Assembly (NCBI RefSeq): GCF_900114015.1
Contig: NZ_FORN01000023.1
Location: 1-64,000, forward strand
Length of the DNA stretch: 64,000 nucleotides
DNA from: Caulobacter sp. UNC279MFTsu5.1
Lineage (GTDB): Bacteria; Pseudomonadota; Alphaproteobacteria; Caulobacterales; Caulobacteraceae
Direction of reading: 5' to 3'
Position 1 is the first letter of the stretch; each line of letters starts with the position of its first letter. Below, one piece after another: positions 47,115-55,767 of this stretch. The notes under the pieces are model-generated. The model searched no databases and was not told where the DNA came from. It saw only the letters and a program-made list of their open reading frames with translations. The position numbers and the translations under genes are program-made.

Positions 47115-47282
47115 CGGGGTTTCGAGCCAAGAGCCCCCGTGCGGCGCGAGAAACCTCCAACCTGTCAAATGACCCGGCCGCCGCGGCCGCTGGGCGCCAC
47201 GCTGGCCTGAGCGCCCCTCGCCTGGGCGTAGCGCTGCCAGACCTGTTGTCGCGCTGGCGTTGCCGGGAGCGTCGGACCAGAC

Positions 47283-49268
47283 ATGCGTTGGGTTTTGCTC
47301 GTCGTCCTTCTGTTGGGGTTCGCGCCCCGCGCGGCCACCGCGGCCGAGCCGTTCAAGGGCGACGCCGCGAGATTTCGCATCACGAACGATGCCGACAGCG
47401 CCATCACCAGGCGGATCGTCTCTTTCGGCCAAGTCTTCCGGCGCGGCCAGGTGAGGCCGAATTCGCGCCTGGCGGTCAAGCTGGGAGGCGCGATCGCGCG
47501 GTCGCAGATGGACGCCAAGGCCCTGTACCCCGACGGCTCCGTGCGCCACGCGATCATCACCATCCAGGCGCCTGGCATGACGCGAGAAGGGGTGCTCGAC
47601 GGTGTCATCGCAACAGCGGCCGCCGGTCCGTCGCCAGCGGTGGCCGCCCCTCCGCGGCCCGTACCGAACGTCCAGCTGGCGTTGACCTTCCATATTCGCC
47701 CCGATCGGGTCGAGACCTTCAACATCGACCTGCGGAACCTCGCACAGGCCGGCGAGAGGCCTTGGCTCAACGGTCCGTTGGTGCGGGAACGACGCTATGC
47801 CTCCGAGCGCATGCACGGCGTCCAGGTCGTGTTCGACGTGTGGACGCCGGCGGTGGGCGCGCCCCGCGTGGATGTGATCTTCCACAACGACATCGCGCAG
47901 AACCCGGACATTTCGACCCAAGTCTATGACGCGAGCCTGAGTATTGACGGGACGCCGGCCTACCGGGTCCAAGGCGTCGCGCATTACCCCTATGCGACCT
48001 GGCACAAAGTGATCTGCGCCGACAGAACGCCGCCGCCGCGGGTCACGCCGGACCTCGAACTGTTGATCGCCACCGGCGCCGTGCCGCGCTATGCCCGTTT
48101 CCAGCCGGACCGGGGCGCGACCGATGCGGCCCACCGATTGGCGACCCGCAACGATCGGCCGCTCGGAATGGCGAATATCACGCCCTACATGCCCGCCACC
48201 GGAGGGCGTGCGGACATCGGGCCGCTGCCCGCCTGGGCGGTGTTCTATCTCCTCGATCCGTCGCGGGAGAACCAGGAGACGCTTCTGGCCAACGCCGACG
48301 CGGCGGGATCCATCCCCTGGCACGTCCGCGACGTGCGCACCGGCGGCCCGATCGACATCGACCAGCACCCCCTGGTCTGGCTGGACAAGCGCGGTGTCGC
48401 GGCGCCGGGCGTGCTGGGCCGGAGGTACGAGATCCGCGACACGCGCTGGCAGCCCGACGACGCCCATCAACCGTCGCTCACCTACCTGCCCTATCTGCTC
48501 ACAGGCTCGCAGTACTATCGCGATGAACTCGCGATGCAGGCGGGCTTCGACCTTCTGTCGATGAATCCGGAGTATCGCGGCCAGGCGGCGGGCATCCTGC
48601 TGGGGTCGCAGGTCCGCGCCGTCGCCTGGTCCCTGCGCACACTGGCCAACGCGGCCTACATCCTGCCCAGCGACAGCCCCTTGCCGCGCTATTTCGAAGC
48701 CAAGCTCAAAGGCAATCTGGACGAGATCGTGCGCCGATACGTGAAGGGCGACGAAGCCGGGGCCGGCGACCTGCACGGCTACCTGCCGGGCCCCTACGCC
48801 CAGGAAGGCGCCACGCCGCCGTGGCAGAGCGACTACTTGGTCATGGTGCTCGGCTGGATCGACAGCATGGGCTATCCGCAGGCGCGCACGATCATGGCCT
48901 GGATGACCAATTTCGTGGCCGGCCGCTTCACCAACGCCCAGCATGGGTACGACCCGATCTACGGCACCCCGTATTTTCTGATCGTGGCCGACCCGGCGTG
49001 GAAGCACCCGTTCACCACCTGGCCCGAGGCCTTCAAGGCCACTTTCGATCCGGTGCGCCAGCCCGTGACCACGCTCGACTACCCCGATTGGGCGGGAGGC
49101 TACGCCGCGCTCGCGCGGGCCTCGCTCGCCTCGATCATCAACGCGACCGGATCCGCCCAGGCCCGGCAAGCCTACGACTTCGTCAAGGCCCAGACCCCGC
49201 GGATGGACGCCAGCTATCCCAAGGATCCCGCCTTCGCGATCACTCTCGCCACCCCGATCAAGGAGTAG
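47283..49268 (+). CDS. secreted protein of unknown function, possibly carbohydrate-active
   Basis: A 661-residue protein with a Sec signal peptide (WVLLVVLLLGFAPRAATA, cleaved near residue 21). The N-terminal 250 residues look like beta-barrel or RIFT-type structure; LYPDGSVRHAIITIQAPG resembles segments in exo-rhamnogalacturonan-lyase-like N-terminal domains. The C-terminal half is helix-rich with many aromatic and His residues (QSDYLVMVLGWIDSMGYPQ; NAQHGYDPIYGTPYF), like an alpha/alpha toroid. A periplasmic glycan lyase or hydrolase that trims the EPS is plausible but unproven. It follows repeat copy B. Confidence 0.7.
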   Translation: MRWVLLVVLLLGFAPRAATAAEPFKGDAARFRITNDADSAITRRIVSFGQVFRRGQVRPNSRLAVKLGGAIARSQMDAKALYPDGSVRHAIITIQAPGMTREGVLDGVIATAAAGPSPAVAAPPRPVPNVQLALTFHIRPDRVETFNIDLRNLAQAGERPWLNGPLVRERRYASERMHGVQVVFDVWTPAVGAPRVDVIFHNDIAQNPDISTQVYDASLSIDGTPAYRVQGVAHYPYATWHKVICADRTPPPRVTPDLELLIATGAVPRYARFQPDRGATDAAHRLATRNDRPLGMANITPYMPATGGRADIGPLPAWAVFYLLDPSRENQETLLANADAAGSIPWHVRDVRTGGPIDIDQHPLVWLDKRGVAAPGVLGRRYEIRDTRWQPDDAHQPSLTYLPYLLTGSQYYRDELAMQAGFDLLSMNPEYRGQAAGILLGSQVRAVAWSLRTLANAAYILPSDSPLPRYFEAKLKGNLDEIVRRYVKGDEAGAGDLHGYLPGPYAQEGATPPWQSDYLVMVLGWIDSMGYPQARTIMAWMTNFVAGRFTNAQHGYDPIYGTPYFLIVADPAWKHPFTTWPEAFKATFDPVRQPVTTLDYPDWAGGYAALARASLASIINATGSAQARQAYDFVKAQTPRMDASYPKDPAFAITLATPIKE

Positions 49269-49272
49269 GAGC

Positions 49273-50526
49273 ATGTATCAGCGCCCGCTACGGATCCTCT
49301 ATCATCACCGGATCGCAGCGTCGGACGGCATGCGGGTCCACATCGCCGAGGTGGTCGCCGCGCTCAGAAACCAGGGGCACCTGGTGCGAGTCGTCGGGCC
49401 CACCTCGGCCGACGAGGCCCAGACGGCGGGCGGCAGCAGCCGGCTCGAACGCGCTGCGGACCTGTTGCGACGGCGGCTTCCGCCCGCGGTGTTCGAGCTT
49501 CTCGAGCTGGCCTACAACATCCCGGCCTATCTCAGGCTGCGAAGCCACGTACGCGCGTTCCGGCCGGACGTGCTCTACGAACGCTACAACCTCTTCCTGC
49601 TGGCCGGCCTTCTGCTGCGGAGACGTCATCGCCTACCGATGTTGCTGGAGGTGAACTCCCCCCTGGCGGCGGAGCGCGGTTCCTTTGGCAAGCTGCAATT
49701 GACGTCCGTGGCGCGCGCCTGCGAGACGGCGCTCTGGCGAGGGGCGGACGCGGTTTTGCCCGTGACAGAAGTGCTGGCCGCCGAGGTGCGGCGAGCCCGC
49801 CTCGGACCGGAGGGGGTGCACGTGATCGCCAACGGCGCGGATCCGTGGCGGCTTCCGGCGGCCGGCTCCGGCGCGCGCCTGCGTCGGGACCTCGGCTTGC
49901 CGACCGCCGCCGTGGTGCTGGGCTTTGTCGGCTTCGTCCGCGATTGGCATGGCGTGGGCTGGGCCGTGGAGGCGTTGCCGCAGCTTCCGCCGGAGGCTCA
50001 CCTGTTGATCGTCGGGGACGGCCCGAGCTTGCAGCACCTGCAGGCTCGGGCCGAGGCGCTCGGCGTGGGCGCGCGCCTGCACTGCGTGGGCCGCGTGCCG
50101 CACCCGCGGGTGGCCGCCTACACGCAGACCTTCGACATTGCGTTGCAGACCGCTTCGACCCCTTACGCATCACCGTTGAAGCTCTTCGAATACATGGCCC
50201 TAGGTCGCGCCATCATCGCGCCCGACCAGCCGAACATCCGCGAGGTGTTGGCCGACGGCCGCAACGCCCTGCTGTTCACGGTGGGGAGCCAGGCGTCCTT
50301 CACCGCGGCCCTGCTGCGGTTGTGCGGAGACATCGAGCTTCGCCGCGAACTCGGCGCCGAAGCGCGGCGCACGGTCGAGCAGACGCCCTACACCTGGGCG
50401 CACAACGCCGGCCGCATCGCGGCGCTGGCTCGCGCCGTTCAGACGTCTAGAGCATTTTCAAGCGAAGTGGACACCGGTTCGCGTGAAGAAAATGCGTTAA
50501 AACAAAAACCTAGAGCGCCGGCCTGA
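49273..50526 (+). CDS. glycosyltransferase family 4
   Basis: A 417-residue GT-B enzyme: LRILYHHRIAASDGMRVHIA at the N-terminus, VIANGADPWRLPAAG, VGFVRDWHGVGWAVEALPQL, and the donor motif SPLKLFEYMALGRAIIAPD (E-x7-E). It starts 4 bases after the previous stop, with AGGAG just upstream. The final 26 or so residues (from about SRAFSSEVDTGS) are translated from the CTAGAGC repeat at 50447, and its TGA stop also lies in the repeat, so the original C-terminus was probably shorter. Confidence 0.9.
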   Translation: MYQRPLRILYHHRIAASDGMRVHIAEVVAALRNQGHLVRVVGPTSADEAQTAGGSSRLERAADLLRRRLPPAVFELLELAYNIPAYLRLRSHVRAFRPDVLYERYNLFLLAGLLLRRRHRLPMLLEVNSPLAAERGSFGKLQLTSVARACETALWRGADAVLPVTEVLAAEVRRARLGPEGVHVIANGADPWRLPAAGSGARLRRDLGLPTAAVVLGFVGFVRDWHGVGWAVEALPQLPPEAHLLIVGDGPSLQHLQARAEALGVGARLHCVGRVPHPRVAAYTQTFDIALQTASTPYASPLKLFEYMALGRAIIAPDQPNIREVLADGRNALLFTVGSQASFTAALLRLCGDIELRRELGAEARRTVEQTPYTWAHNAGRIAALARAVQTSRAFSSEVDTGSREENALKQKPRAPA

Positions 50527-50552
50527 TGCAATCAGGTCAGGAAAGGCTCTAG
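50447..50552. repeat. CTAGAGC palindromic repeat (copy C, complete)
   Basis: A 106-base element flanked by CTAG at both ends. The left half holds a hairpin (GCATTTTCAAGCGAA...TTCGCGTGAAGAAAATGC). The right half holds a second (GAGCGCCGGCCTGATGCAAT region; CTGAT...ATCAG). It encodes the C-terminal tail of the glycosyltransferase at 49273, and its right CTAG gives the stop codon of the convergent small membrane protein gene at 50549. Confidence 0.85.
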
Positions 50553-50821
50553 AACGGCCGTCCCGGCCGACGTTGGACGGCCTTCCATCTCGGTTCCGCA
50601 CGGCTGATATCGAGCGCCTCCGACGCCGGCGGAACGAGGGGCGCGTCGCGATGGGGGGAGGCCTTCCACTTCGGAGCGGCGCCCGCTGGAGCGCTCCTGC
50701 TCGACTTCATGCCGAGCAGCCCCGTTTCGGCGGCGTCCTCGCCCGCGTCCGCCCGCCGGTAGACCCACCACGCCACCGCCAGAAAGGCGATGATCTCCAA
50801 AGCGAACAGAATGCCGGTCAT
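50549..50821 (-). CDS. small single-pass membrane protein
   Basis: Ninety residues starting MTGILFALEIIAFLAVAWWV; AGGAGG lies 6 bases before the ATG, which supports expression. One N-terminal membrane segment is followed by a charged, Pro-rich cytoplasmic tail (APKWKASPHRDAPLVPPASE and WKAVQRRPGRPF). No family is recognised. The stop codon TAG is contributed by the end of repeat copy C. It is oriented against the EPS genes and may be a local accessory protein. Confidence 0.65.
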   Translation of the reverse strand: MTGILFALEIIAFLAVAWWVYRRADAGEDAAETGLLGMKSSRSAPAGAAPKWKASPHRDAPLVPPASEALDISRAEPRWKAVQRRPGRPF

Positions 50822-51012
50822 GTCGGGCCTCCTGGGCCTATTGCCCGACAATGCGCCCATGCCCGCACGCGCAAATGACACTCGCGTCCAGCAATCGGGG
50901 CGGCGGCGTCCACGTCCGGGCGTGTCGGCGCAGGAAAGCGGCCTAAGGACCATCATTTGCCGCAGAGCAGCCGGGCGCCCCAGCGCACCCTGTGGCGCAT
51001 GCGAGGCCCTCC

Positions 51013-52326
51013 ATGCGCGATCTGATCCTCCTGGCCGCTCTGATCGGCATCATACCGATGATCCTGCGCGCCCCCATCGTGGGCCTCGTGGCCTGGCTCT
51101 GGATCGCGATGATGAACCCCCAGCGCGAAGTCTATGGCTTCCTCATGGGCTTCCCGATCAACTTCCCGATCGCCGTGCTGACAGGCCTGGCGTGGATGAT
51201 CTCCAAGGAGCGCAAGCTGGCTCCGCTGAACCCGTTCACGGTGTTCATCATCCTCTTCGCGCTGTGGGCCTGCCTGGCCACCTACCTCGCCCTGGATCGA
51301 ACATACTCGCTGACGATCTGGAGCCGCGCGATCAAGACGATCGTCCTGGTCCTGGCGGTCGCGACGCTGGCCAACACCAAGGCGCGCATCCAGGCGGTGA
51401 TCTGGATCTGCGTCGCTTCGCTTGGCTACTACGCCGTCAAGGGGGGCGGCCATGTCCTGCTGACCGGTGGGGGGCAACGCGTCAACGGCCCCGGTGACAC
51501 GATGATCGGGGACAACAATTCGCTCGCCCTGGCCCTGGTCATCGTGCTGCCGCTGATGAACTACCTGCAGGCGACAAGTCGCGCTCCACTGGCCCGCCTG
51601 ACGTGCCTGACCGTCTTGGGCTTCTCCCTCCTGACGATCGTCGGCACCTATTCCCGCGGCGCCTTGTTGGCGCTGGGCGCGGCGGCCGCGGCCTATGCCT
51701 TGAGAACCCGGGCCGCGGCCAAGTTCGTGGTGGTGGGGGTGGTGATGGCGGCCACGCTGCCAAGCGTCGTGCCGTCGAGCTGGTTCGAGCGGATGGCCAC
51801 GATCCAGTCCTACAACGAAGACGCCTCGTTCGAGGGCCGGGTCGCGGCCTGGGCCACCAGCGTCAACATCGCGACCGCGCGTCCGCTCACCGGCGGCGGG
51901 TTTTCCGCCGTCGAGCTTGATCCGGTGGCGCGGCAATTCCAGTCGCCGGGCAGCCTGAGGGCGGGCCGGGCGGCACACAGCATCTACTTTCAGGTGTTGG
52001 GCGACACGGGGTTCGTGGGCCTGGCCCTCTACCTGCTGATGATCGCGGCCGCCGCACTCAACACGATCCTCGTGCTCGCGGCGACGCGCGACCGTCCGGA
52101 CCTTGGCTGGGCCAACCTGCTGGCGCGGATGCTTCAGGTGAGCATCGTGGCCATGCTGGTCGGGGGCGCGGCTCTCTCGATGGCCTACTACGACGGCTTC
52201 CTCGTGCTCCTGGCCATCACGGCCTCGCTGCACCGGGTCGTGCGCGGGTCCGCGCCTCAGGCCGCTACGACCATCGCCGCCCCGTGGAAGCGATCCACGT
52301 TGGCGCTAACGCCTCGCGCAGAATAG
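51013..52326 (+). CDS. O-antigen ligase/polymerase-like protein (exosortase-associated type)
   Basis: A 437-residue integral membrane protein with about ten segments. MRDLILLAALIGIIPMILRA and WIAMMNPQREVYGFLMGFP match the putative O-glycosylation ligase associated with exosortase A. A Wzy_C-type periplasmic loop follows, with GTYSRGALLALG and GGGFSAVELDP before AHSIYFQVLGDTG. I chose the ATG at 51013 over the in-frame GTG at 50992. It may ligate or polymerise the polysaccharide. In exosortase systems this family is linked to protein glycosylation, yet no exosortase is seen here. Confidence 0.87.
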   Translation: MRDLILLAALIGIIPMILRAPIVGLVAWLWIAMMNPQREVYGFLMGFPINFPIAVLTGLAWMISKERKLAPLNPFTVFIILFALWACLATYLALDRTYSLTIWSRAIKTIVLVLAVATLANTKARIQAVIWICVASLGYYAVKGGGHVLLTGGGQRVNGPGDTMIGDNNSLALALVIVLPLMNYLQATSRAPLARLTCLTVLGFSLLTIVGTYSRGALLALGAAAAAYALRTRAAAKFVVVGVVMAATLPSVVPSSWFERMATIQSYNEDASFEGRVAAWATSVNIATARPLTGGGFSAVELDPVARQFQSPGSLRAGRAAHSIYFQVLGDTGFVGLALYLLMIAAAALNTILVLAATRDRPDLGWANLLARMLQVSIVAMLVGGAALSMAYYDGFLVLLAITASLHRVVRGSAPQAATTIAAPWKRSTLALTPRAE

Positions 52327-52405
52327 AAATAAAGCCATGGAAATATCCTTTGAGTGAAGGGGTTCAGCAAATACATCTAGAATTTCCCTTATAAATCTAA
52401 GGATC

Positions 52406-52436
52406 TGAGCGCCACATCGCGCTCATTTCTGATTTA
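52406..52436 (+). terminator. terminator-like hairpin upstream of galE
   Basis: TGAGCGC (52406-52412), a 6-base loop, then GCGCTCA (52419-52425), followed by TTTCTGATTT. It ends 14 bases before the galE start. The whole region 52327-52449 is AT-richer than its surroundings and contains no gene. The hairpin could end the ligase transcript or attenuate galE. Confidence 0.5.
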
Positions 52437-52449
52437 GAAAGGTGAAATT

Positions 52450-53430
52450 ATGACGGTTCTCATCACGGGAGGTGCTGGATATATTGGCAGCCACATGGCC
52501 TTGACGCTACTTGAGCGGGGCGAAGACGTTTGCGTGCTCGACAATATCTCAACTGGAATTAGATCTCTGGTTCCCGACGCCGCGCATTTCTACCAGGGCG
52601 ACATCGCCAACCAAGCGCTAGTCCAGTGGATTCTCACCGACCATGACATAGACACGGTCCTGCACTTCGCGGGCTCGACCGTTGTCCCCGAGTCTGTCGA
52701 AAATCCGCTACTGTACTATGAGAATAACACGTCCAAGACGCGTCACCTGCTGGAGGCCTGCGTCCGGAGCGGCGTGAAGCACTTCATCTTCTCGTCGACG
52801 GCCGCCATCTACGGCGCTTCCCAGGAGGCGGTGATCGGGGAGGACGCCGCCAAGTCGCCGGCCAACCCCTACGGTCGTTCCAAGCTCATGACCGAATGGA
52901 TGCTGCAGGACACCGCGCATGCGACGGGCCTGCGCTATATCGCTCTGCGCTATTTCAACGTCGCCGGCGCCGACCCGTTGGGTAGGTCCGGGCAATCGAC
53001 GCCCAGGGCGTCGCACCTCGTCAAACGCGCCTGCCAGGCCGCGCTTGGGCTCCTACCCTACATCGGAATTTTCGGCGTGGACTACGAAACGCCGGACGGC
53101 ACCGGCGTACGGGACTACATCCACGTCAGCGACCTTGTCGCCGCGCACGCTCTGGCGCTTGGCCACTTGCGTTCGGGCGGCGTGTCTGGCGCCTTCAATT
53201 GCGGCTACGGGCACGGCTTCTCCGTCCGGGAGGTGATCGGGGCCGTCGAGAACGCCGCCGGCCGCCGGCTGCCCGTGCGGGAGTTTCCCCGGCGGGCGGG
53301 AGATCCGCCGATCGTCGTGGCCGATCCGACGCGACTCAAGACCCAACTAGGGTGGATTCCGCTGCATGAGGCGCTGGAAAAAATCGTCGGGGACGCGCTG
53401 GCCTGGGAGCGTCGTTTGAGCGCCGCCTGA
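52450..53430 (+). CDS. galE: UDP-glucose 4-epimerase
   Basis: A 326-residue extended SDR enzyme: VLITGGAGYIGSHMALTLLE (NAD site), HFAGSTVVPESVENPLLYY, the catalytic Ser in SSTAAIYG and Tyr/Lys in NPYGRSKLMTE, and GTGVRDYIHVSDLVAAH, all typical of GalE. It interconverts UDP-glucose and UDP-galactose for the polymer. GGTGAAATT precedes the ATG. The first 130 bases are AT-richer than average and the gene has its own hairpin upstream, so it may be separately acquired and transcribed. Confidence 0.94.
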   Translation: MTVLITGGAGYIGSHMALTLLERGEDVCVLDNISTGIRSLVPDAAHFYQGDIANQALVQWILTDHDIDTVLHFAGSTVVPESVENPLLYYENNTSKTRHLLEACVRSGVKHFIFSSTAAIYGASQEAVIGEDAAKSPANPYGRSKLMTEWMLQDTAHATGLRYIALRYFNVAGADPLGRSGQSTPRASHLVKRACQAALGLLPYIGIFGVDYETPDGTGVRDYIHVSDLVAAHALALGHLRSGGVSGAFNCGYGHGFSVREVIGAVENAAGRRLPVREFPRRAGDPPIVVADPTRLKTQLGWIPLHEALEKIVGDALAWERRLSAA

Positions 53431-53640
53431 AGCATGGTCCACGGCGTCCTTGGCGGGATCTGGTACGAAGCGTTCGCGAAATCCCGGCGGCTGGCTCCGA
53501 CGAGAGGCCCGGCCACGGGGTGGCGCGGGGGGCGAGACCGCCCGGATCGCCAAGGCGCCGATATCGACGCCGAAGCTCTCCGTATGCACGTGAAGCACGC
53601 CTACGTCTGGCAGGACCCTGCCGGGGAGGAAGGATCGTCG

Positions 53641-54198
53641 ATGGTTTTTGAACACCCCTCGGCCGCGCTGCTCTCGGACTACGACCGCGGGGGCCTGGCG
53701 CCGGGCGCGGCGCTGGCGGTGGTCGCGCATCTTGACCTCTGCCGACAATGCAGGCTGACCCTGGGACGGATGGCCGGTCGGCGTTCGACGGCGGTGATCT
53801 CGCGGAACATTCCCGACGGCAGGCTGGCGGCCGCTCGTGGCCGCCATGAGGCGCCTTCGGCGGCTGGACCGCTCCCCCGCGCCCTGAGGCGCATGGCGAT
53901 CGGGCGTTGGCGTGCGGCCGGCCGGGGCGTCATGAGCGCGCCGCTCCGGGGCGTCAGCGGCCTTGGCGAGTCCGTCCATCTGCTTAGGGTCGCGCCAGGA
54001 GCGCCGTTCGCCCTGCCGAACGCGGCGGAACTCCTTCTGGTGGCGACGGGCGCCGTCCGGGTCGGCTTGAACCGCTATGCCGGCGGCGACTTCCTGGACC
54101 TGGCCGCGACGCGCGCGTCACACGCCACGGCCGACGCCCGGACCGGCTGCCTCTGCCTCGTGGTGGGGGACGACGAACTGTATCGGCCCCATCCCTGA
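53641..54198 (+). CDS. ChrR-like anti-sigma/cupin protein
   Basis: A 185-residue protein from the ATG that follows GGAGGAAGGA. The N-terminal HPSAALLSDYDRGGLAPG and HLDLCRQCR (H-x3-C-x2-C zinc site) match the anti-sigma domain of ChrR proteins. The C-terminal half ([38 protein letters not shown]) is cupin-like. ChrR proteins hold ECF sigma factors inactive until an oxidative signal, but no ECF sigma gene is adjacent. It may act on a distant sigma factor or directly as a sensor. Confidence 0.75.
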   Translation: MVFEHPSAALLSDYDRGGLAPGAALAVVAHLDLCRQCRLTLGRMAGRRSTAVISRNIPDGRLAAARGRHEAPSAAGPLPRALRRMAIGRWRAAGRGVMSAPLRGVSGLGESVHLLRVAPGAPFALPNAAELLLVATGAVRVGLNRYAGGDFLDLAATRASHATADARTGCLCLVVGDDELYRPHP

Positions 54199-54260
54199 GC
54201 GGCCCACGCGTCCGCACACTTCCCGCTTCCAGCCCAAGGCCGCTCAGAGGTCGGAAAGCG

Positions 54261-54367
54261 CTAGAGCGTTTCCCGACCTGATTGCCTCAAGCCGGGCGCC
54301 CTAGATCCTTGTTCTGGCGCATTTTCTTCACGCGAACCGGTGGCCGCTTCGCGCGAAAATGCTCTAG
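54261..54367. repeat. CTAGAGC palindromic repeat (copy D)
   Basis: A 107-base element with CTAG at both ends, inverted relative to copy C. It contains CGCATTTTCTTCACGCGAA and the pairing arm TTCGCGCGAAAATGC, plus a left hairpin region with CCCGACCTGATTGCC. It lies between the convergent ChrR-like and Crp-like genes, and its right CTAG gives the Crp-like stop codon. Confidence 0.83.
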
Positions 54368-55146
54368 GCCGACAAGTTCCGTTTCGGGGACGGGATGGCG
54401 CGGCTCATGCAATCCTCACTCGCGCGTAGCGTCAACACGTCGAACTCCAGATCGTCGGCTTCCGATCGATAGCATGACGCCGCCGCCAGCCTTGGCCGAT
54501 TCCTGAGCGTCACGGATCCGGCCTTGATATAGACCCAGCCTTCCTTGCGCAGACCCTTCAGGGTGCGGTTGATGTGCACGACGCTGAGCCCCAAGGCGTC
54601 CGCGAAGACCTCCTGGGTCAAGGGTATCTTGAACGTCTCGCCATGAACCAGGCCGACGCGTTCGAGCCGCTCATGGAGCTCGAGCAGAAGATGGATCACC
54701 CTTTCCTTCGCCGAGAGCCGCCCCATGCGCATGAGGTGGTCGTAGAGGCGCCGCTCCCTTTGAAGCGCCGCGTCCCGGCAAGCGGAGTCCGTCAGCTGCG
54801 GCCCGCGGTTCACGACCTCGAGCCGCGTGAGCGCGACGACGCCGCAGGCGCCGACGCTTCCAGCTCCGCGGGCCTCGATGGCGTCGCCGGGGAGAAGAAA
54901 CGAGAAAATCTGCCTCCGGCCGTCAGGGAGGATACGCAACTCGCAAGCCCAGCCCGAGACGATGATCAGCTGTTTTCCAGGACCGGTGCGCTCGCCCTGT
55001 CGGACCTGCGACCCGGCGTCGTAATGCTCGACGCGGCGCCAGAATGCGCGGACACGTTCAACGTCTGAGATCTGTCCCGATCCAGAGTCACCCAGGGTAG
55101 ATACCTGGAATGATGACTGACCAACAGAATACGCCTCGCCTTCCAT
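54364..55146 (-). CDS. Crp/Fnr-family transcriptional regulator
   Basis: A 260-residue regulator. The N-terminal cyclic-nucleotide-binding-like jelly roll includes QLIIVSGWACELRILPDGRRQ and FLLPGDAIE. A long dimer helix (RRLYDHLMRMGRLSAKERVIHLLLELHERL) follows, then the winged helix-turn-helix (IPLTQEVFADALGLSVVHINRTL). No FNR-type Cys cluster is visible. The ATG at 55146 follows GAGGG; an in-frame TTG is six codons upstream. It is the only DNA-binding regulator inside the island and may control it. Its stop lies in repeat copy D. Confidence 0.9.
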   Translation of the reverse strand: MEGEAYSVGQSSFQVSTLGDSGSGQISDVERVRAFWRRVEHYDAGSQVRQGERTGPGKQLIIVSGWACELRILPDGRRQIFSFLLPGDAIEARGAGSVGACGVVALTRLEVVNRGPQLTDSACRDAALQRERRLYDHLMRMGRLSAKERVIHLLLELHERLERVGLVHGETFKIPLTQEVFADALGLSVVHINRTLKGLRKEGWVYIKAGSVTLRNRPRLAAASCYRSEADDLEFDVLTLRASEDCMSRAIPSPKRNLSA

Positions 55147-55506
55147 CGAAAAACCCTCGCCCAAATCGTCTATTATTGATTTTTACTATGCAAATATCAG
55201 TACTACGGCGATCATTGCCTAGATATAATCTTCTTTATAGAAGTTGTATTATGCAATGATTTACCAATCTTAACAGTGAACTCGATGAATAATTTGTCAA
55301 TACATCATTCGATGGTTACAGGGCGGCGACTCAGCGGGAATGGCGGACCTTCCATGGCCGCGGAACGCCCGGGGCCGACCTCCCCGCCCACTGAGGTCGC
55401 TACCCTCGCGGCTTAGCCACCGCCGCCCGGGGCCGGGCGGAGCGCGGGCAAATCGCCAGGCGAGGAAATCACGCTTGGGTGATCCGCGACCGTGCGGCCT
55501 AACGAG
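55147..55506. other. AT-rich intergenic region upstream of the Crp-type gene
   Basis: Bases 55165-55310 are strikingly AT-rich. They contain TATAAT at 55224-55229 and an 8-bp inverted repeat ATCATTGC (55211-55218) / GCAATGAT (55253-55260) enclosing a nested CTTCT-TTAT-AGAAG hairpin. This is probably the regulator's promoter and binding region. From 55320 on the sequence is GC-rich with no convincing gene; it may be upstream decayed recombinase DNA. Confidence 0.5.
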
Positions 55507-55645
55507 CAAGGCCAGAACCCGGCGCCGCTCGGCGCGCCCGACGTTCGCCCCCACCTCGCCAAGCTCTACCGCCGACAGGTCGAACGGTTGGGCTGAGGCG
55601 CTGAACGATCCCGAGGACCGCGCGAAGGCGGCGACCGCGCGAGGT
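55507..55645 (+). pseudogene. serine recombinase fragment (left piece)
   Basis: Reading one frame gives ...HLAKLYRRQVERL before a TGA at 55594. Shifting by one base continues EALNDPEDRAKAA. Together these match the C-terminal coiled region typical of large serine recombinases (LYRRKVERL-x-EALNDP...). The frame is therefore broken, and the upstream catalytic and zinc-ribbon parts are not recognisable. It lies on the same strand as the right piece at 57814-58045, which continues the protein sequence. Confidence 0.65.
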
Positions 55646-55767
55646 TCGGCATGGCCCCCGAGCCGCTCAAATAGCCACCGGTGCGCCTTGGGGCATGACA
55701 AAATGGGTGGTCGCACCCTCTGGTGGCGCCGCCCCGGGTCTGGAGATCCAGCACACCGACGATTCGC

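Noticed and set aside
46962-49274. A 770-codon minus-strand open frame opposite the 661-residue secreted protein
   Set aside because: It lacks a recognisable domain or signal peptide and has shadow-type composition, whereas the plus strand gives a clean signal peptide and a well-formed protein.
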